Shown one piece after another: positions 62,291 to 64,000 of a stretch of 64,000 nucleotides of DNA (position 1 is its first letter; the number at the start of each line of letters is the position of its first letter). The stretch is from Microbacterium enclense (GTDB taxonomy: Bacteria; Actinomycetota; Actinomycetes; Actinomycetales; Microbacteriaceae). The DNA is taken from NCBI RefSeq assembly GCF_001456955.1, contig NZ_KQ758468.1, positions 62,001 to 126,000 of the forward strand. Reading direction: 5' to 3'. Made by a program: the position numbers and the translations under genes. The notes beneath the pieces were generated by a model. That model made no database searches. It worked only from the letters and a program-made list of their open reading frames with translations, and had not been told where the DNA came from.

Positions 62291-63779
62291 CCGATACGCC
62301 CCACCGGCGGAGCGCGGCGCGACTCGCGCGGGCGGCGTCCTCTTCGTCGTCGATGACCGTCTCGTGCGAGCGATCGTCGTGTGAGCGATCGTCGTGCGAG
62401 CGATCGTCTCCCGAGCGGTGCTGGTCGACGCGCGACGAGTCGATCTCGTCGCCTGATCGCGCCTGCCGGCGGCTCCACGGGTTCTGCTCCGCGCTTGTGG
62501 GGGAAGCCCCGGGGGCACTCTCCGCCGAATCCGGCATCGACGACGGCGGAGCCGTCCACCCGTCCAGGTCCACCGGGGCGGTGGCGTCGTGGTCGACGTC
62601 GTCGGGTCGGGGGAGCTGGTCCACGTGGATGGCGCCGGTGTCGGCATCCGGATTCGTGCGCTCATCGAGCGCCGCAGCGAGCGCCTCTGCAGCCGCCGCG
62701 CGGTCGCGTTCGGCCGCGACGTACAGCGACAGCGCCTCGGGGTCGTACGCGTCGGTCTGCATCGACGTGTCGACACCACCGGGCGCGGTGACCGGCGGCA
62801 CGCTCTCGACGAGGGCCATCGCGTCGTCGATGTCGCTGCGGGTGTCGGGCACGATGTGGTCGCCGCGCACACCGTCGGCGAGGGCGTCGAGCAGGGCCAC
62901 CGCGTCGGCGACGACCTCGGCCTCGCCGGCGTCGTGACCGTGGACCAGCCACCGGGCGAACTCGAGCTCGGCGTACAGGCGTGCACGCTCGCGCAGGAGG
63001 GGATCGGGGGAGCGGTCGCCCGCCGCGGCGTACCCCTCGTGAACGTCGTCGGCCGCGGCCGGCGCGGAGGCCAGCCAGCGCAGATCGACGGCGGGGTCAC
63101 CGACGCTCAGCCCCGACCAGTCGAGGATGCCGACGACATGCGGCACGCCGTCTTCATCGTCGACGAGCACGATCGACGAGCTGCTCGCGCCACCGAGGAC
63201 CACCGCGGACTCGAAGCGCCAGAGGTCGTCGACATCGACGGCGCGCCGCCAGCGCAGCATGAGATCGTCGCTGACACGACCGGTCGCGTCGGCACGGTCG
63301 AGAAGGCGTCGAACGTCGTCGCGCACCTGCTCCGCCGTGCGCACGGGCAGCCCGTCGGTGCGCACGATGGATGCCGGGAGGCCGTGCACCGCCGCGAGCG
63401 CGCCGCCGATGGCGGAGGCGTACCCCGGTCCCTTCGGCAGGTGCGCCGGGTCGATGCGGTACCCGTCGAGGTGGTCGACCACCAGTACGCGCTGCGTGCC
63501 GGAGCCGCTCTCACCCAGAACCTCGGGGACGGCGAACGGCAGCAGCGCGCGCACGCCGGCGGTCAGGGCATGCAGCGCTCGAGACTCGGCGGCGAGGTCG
63601 TGAGCCCCCTCCTCGCCGGCGGGCATGCGCACGACGACCTCGCGGCCGTCGTCGGTGCGCGCGAGGGCCGAGTCGAACCGTCCGCCCGCGTTCTCGGTCA
63701 GCGCGCGAGCGCTGGTGAACACGGTGCCGGGCAGGGCCGTCGTCGCCGACGCGGCTAAAATGAGGGGCGAGCGTGCCAT
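62277..63779 (-). CDS. Aminoglycoside phosphotransferase-fold protein lacking the catalytic loop
   Basis: 500 residues: APH-fold N-terminal half (RALTENAGGRFDSALARTDD, EVVVRMPAGEEGAHDLAAES) and an acidic, low-complexity tail after about 340 with DDRSH repeats. The Mg-binding segment GILDWSGLSVGDPAVDLRWL (about 220) is present, but the catalytic loop expected as HGDxxxxN reads VVLGGASSSSIVLVD (about 188-203), so kinase activity is doubtful. ATG 63779 has a TACCCT box seven bases before it. A 45-base stretch (62364-62408) is a 15-base repeat in the tail. Divergent from the likely nudC gene. Confidence 0.75.
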   Translation of the reverse strand: MARSPLILAASATTALPGTVFTSARALTENAGGRFDSALARTDDGREVVVRMPAGEEGAHDLAAESRALHALTAGVRALLPFAVPEVLGESGSGTQRVLVVDHLDGYRIDPAHLPKGPGYASAIGGALAAVHGLPASIVRTDGLPVRTAEQVRDDVRRLLDRADATGRVSDDLMLRWRRAVDVDDLWRFESAVVLGGASSSSIVLVDDEDGVPHVVGILDWSGLSVGDPAVDLRWLASAPAAADDVHEGYAAAGDRSPDPLLRERARLYAELEFARWLVHGHDAGEAEVVADAVALLDALADGVRGDHIVPDTRSDIDDAMALVESVPPVTAPGGVDTSMQTDAYDPEALSLYVAAERDRAAAAEALAAALDERTNPDADTGAIHVDQLPRPDDVDHDATAPVDLDGWTAPPSSMPDSAESAPGASPTSAEQNPWSRRQARSGDEIDSSRVDQHRSGDDRSHDDRSHDDRSHETVIDDEEDAARASRAALRRWGVSGDTA

Positions 63780-63786
63780 GCCCCCC

Positions 63787-63792
63787 AGGGTA
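63787..63792 (-). promoter_or_regulatory. -10 box TACCCT of the phosphotransferase-like gene
   Basis: Minus strand, seven bases before ATG 63779. Confidence 0.45.
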
Positions 63793-63885
63793 GGCGGGCC
63801 CCTCGCCCCGCCCTCCACGCCACGCCCTTGAGCGGGGAGGTCGAGCGCAACCGCCCGCCCCGCCGACCCGTCAGAGAGGTGCTCG

Positions 63886-64000
63886 ATGCCGCGTCCCGCG
63901 TCTTCGCCGTCCGCAGCGGACCCGGTCCTGCATTTCGACCGGTCGGGCGCAGAACGTGAGGACGACCGGCTGCTGGATCGCGTCCTGGCCGACCCGCGCA
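63886..64000 (+). CDS. nudC: Probable NADH pyrophosphatase NudC, N-terminal start (cut by window edge)
   Basis: 38 residues are visible: MPRPASSPSAADPVLHFDRS followed by a charged helix (AEREDDRLLDRVLADPR) that resembles the N-terminal region of actinobacterial NudC (DRxGExRxDxxLVxxLxxDP pattern). Context supports it, because in mycobacteria nudC (Rv3199c) is close to adnAB. ATG 63886 has GAGAGG upstream. The Nudix box and zinc site lie outside the window, so another protein cannot be excluded. Confidence 0.5.
   Translation, partial: MPRPASSPSAADPVLHFDRSGAEREDDRLLDRVLADPR

Overview
The window is about 70 percent GC, almost wholly coding, and reads as chromosome of a high-GC actinobacterium, most likely Microbacterium or a close Microbacteriaceae relative. 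The grounds are gene content and order (nrtR-nadA, a tandem glycine riboswitch before gcvTHP, actinobacterial dapD, DUF3117, DUF3107, adnAB), strong GC3 bias, frequent GTG starts, and many genes with no leader (a TANNNT box 6-7 bases before the start codon). No rRNA, tRNA, prophage, insertion sequence or cas gene was found.

Layout. 1-2506: NAD synthesis (nadA, cut by the window edge, with its likely NrtR regulator) and a MarP-like membrane serine protease. 2584-5119: a three-gene overlapping module of a small helical protein with a YxxxD motif, a large alpha/beta hydrolase and a lipoprotein. 5225-10143: glycine riboswitch and gcvT-gcvH-gcvP; gcvT carries an in-frame repeat insertion. 10248-24900: an orphan solute-binding lipoprotein, a CPBP membrane protein, and two paralogous peptide-type ABC operons with fused double ATPases. 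25061-31635: typA, DUF2200, a cupin regulator facing azlCD, fdxA-dapC. 31861-38528: gltA, dapD, dapE, a PIG-V-like mannosyltransferase, DUF3117, an O-methyltransferase, tatB. 38874-42644: an MgtE-N/CBS protein, DUF1003 and mrp in one operon, and a divergent general-stress-type protein. 42641-46702: a small hydrolase and a second copy of the three-gene module, with its lipoprotein gene duplicated together with a broken 3' piece of the flanking hydrolase gene. 46799-54687: gamma-glutamyltransferase, Xaa-Pro aminopeptidase, an EEP-family protein, a PHP phosphoesterase, a DEAD-box helicase and a ferritin-like protein. 54931-64000: DUF3107, adnA-adnB (double-strand break end processing), a phosphotransferase-fold protein lacking the usual catalytic loop, and the start of a likely nudC. 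From memory, the right end matches the gene order around Rv3197-Rv3211 of Mycobacterium tuberculosis.

How the parts work together. Glycine sensing controls glycine breakdown. dapC, dapD and dapE supply the succinylase route to diaminopimelate and lysine. The two ABC operons import peptides. adnAB and the helicase serve DNA and RNA metabolism.

The most unusual features are (a) the two paralogous modules whose composition changes from about 70 percent GC at the N-terminal half of the hydrolase gene to 42-58 percent at its 3' end and lipoprotein gene, as in polymorphic toxin-immunity loci; (b) a different tandem-repeat family in each convergent intergenic gap longer than about 200 bases; and (c) clear over-representation of the heptamer GGATGCC/GGCATCC on both strands.
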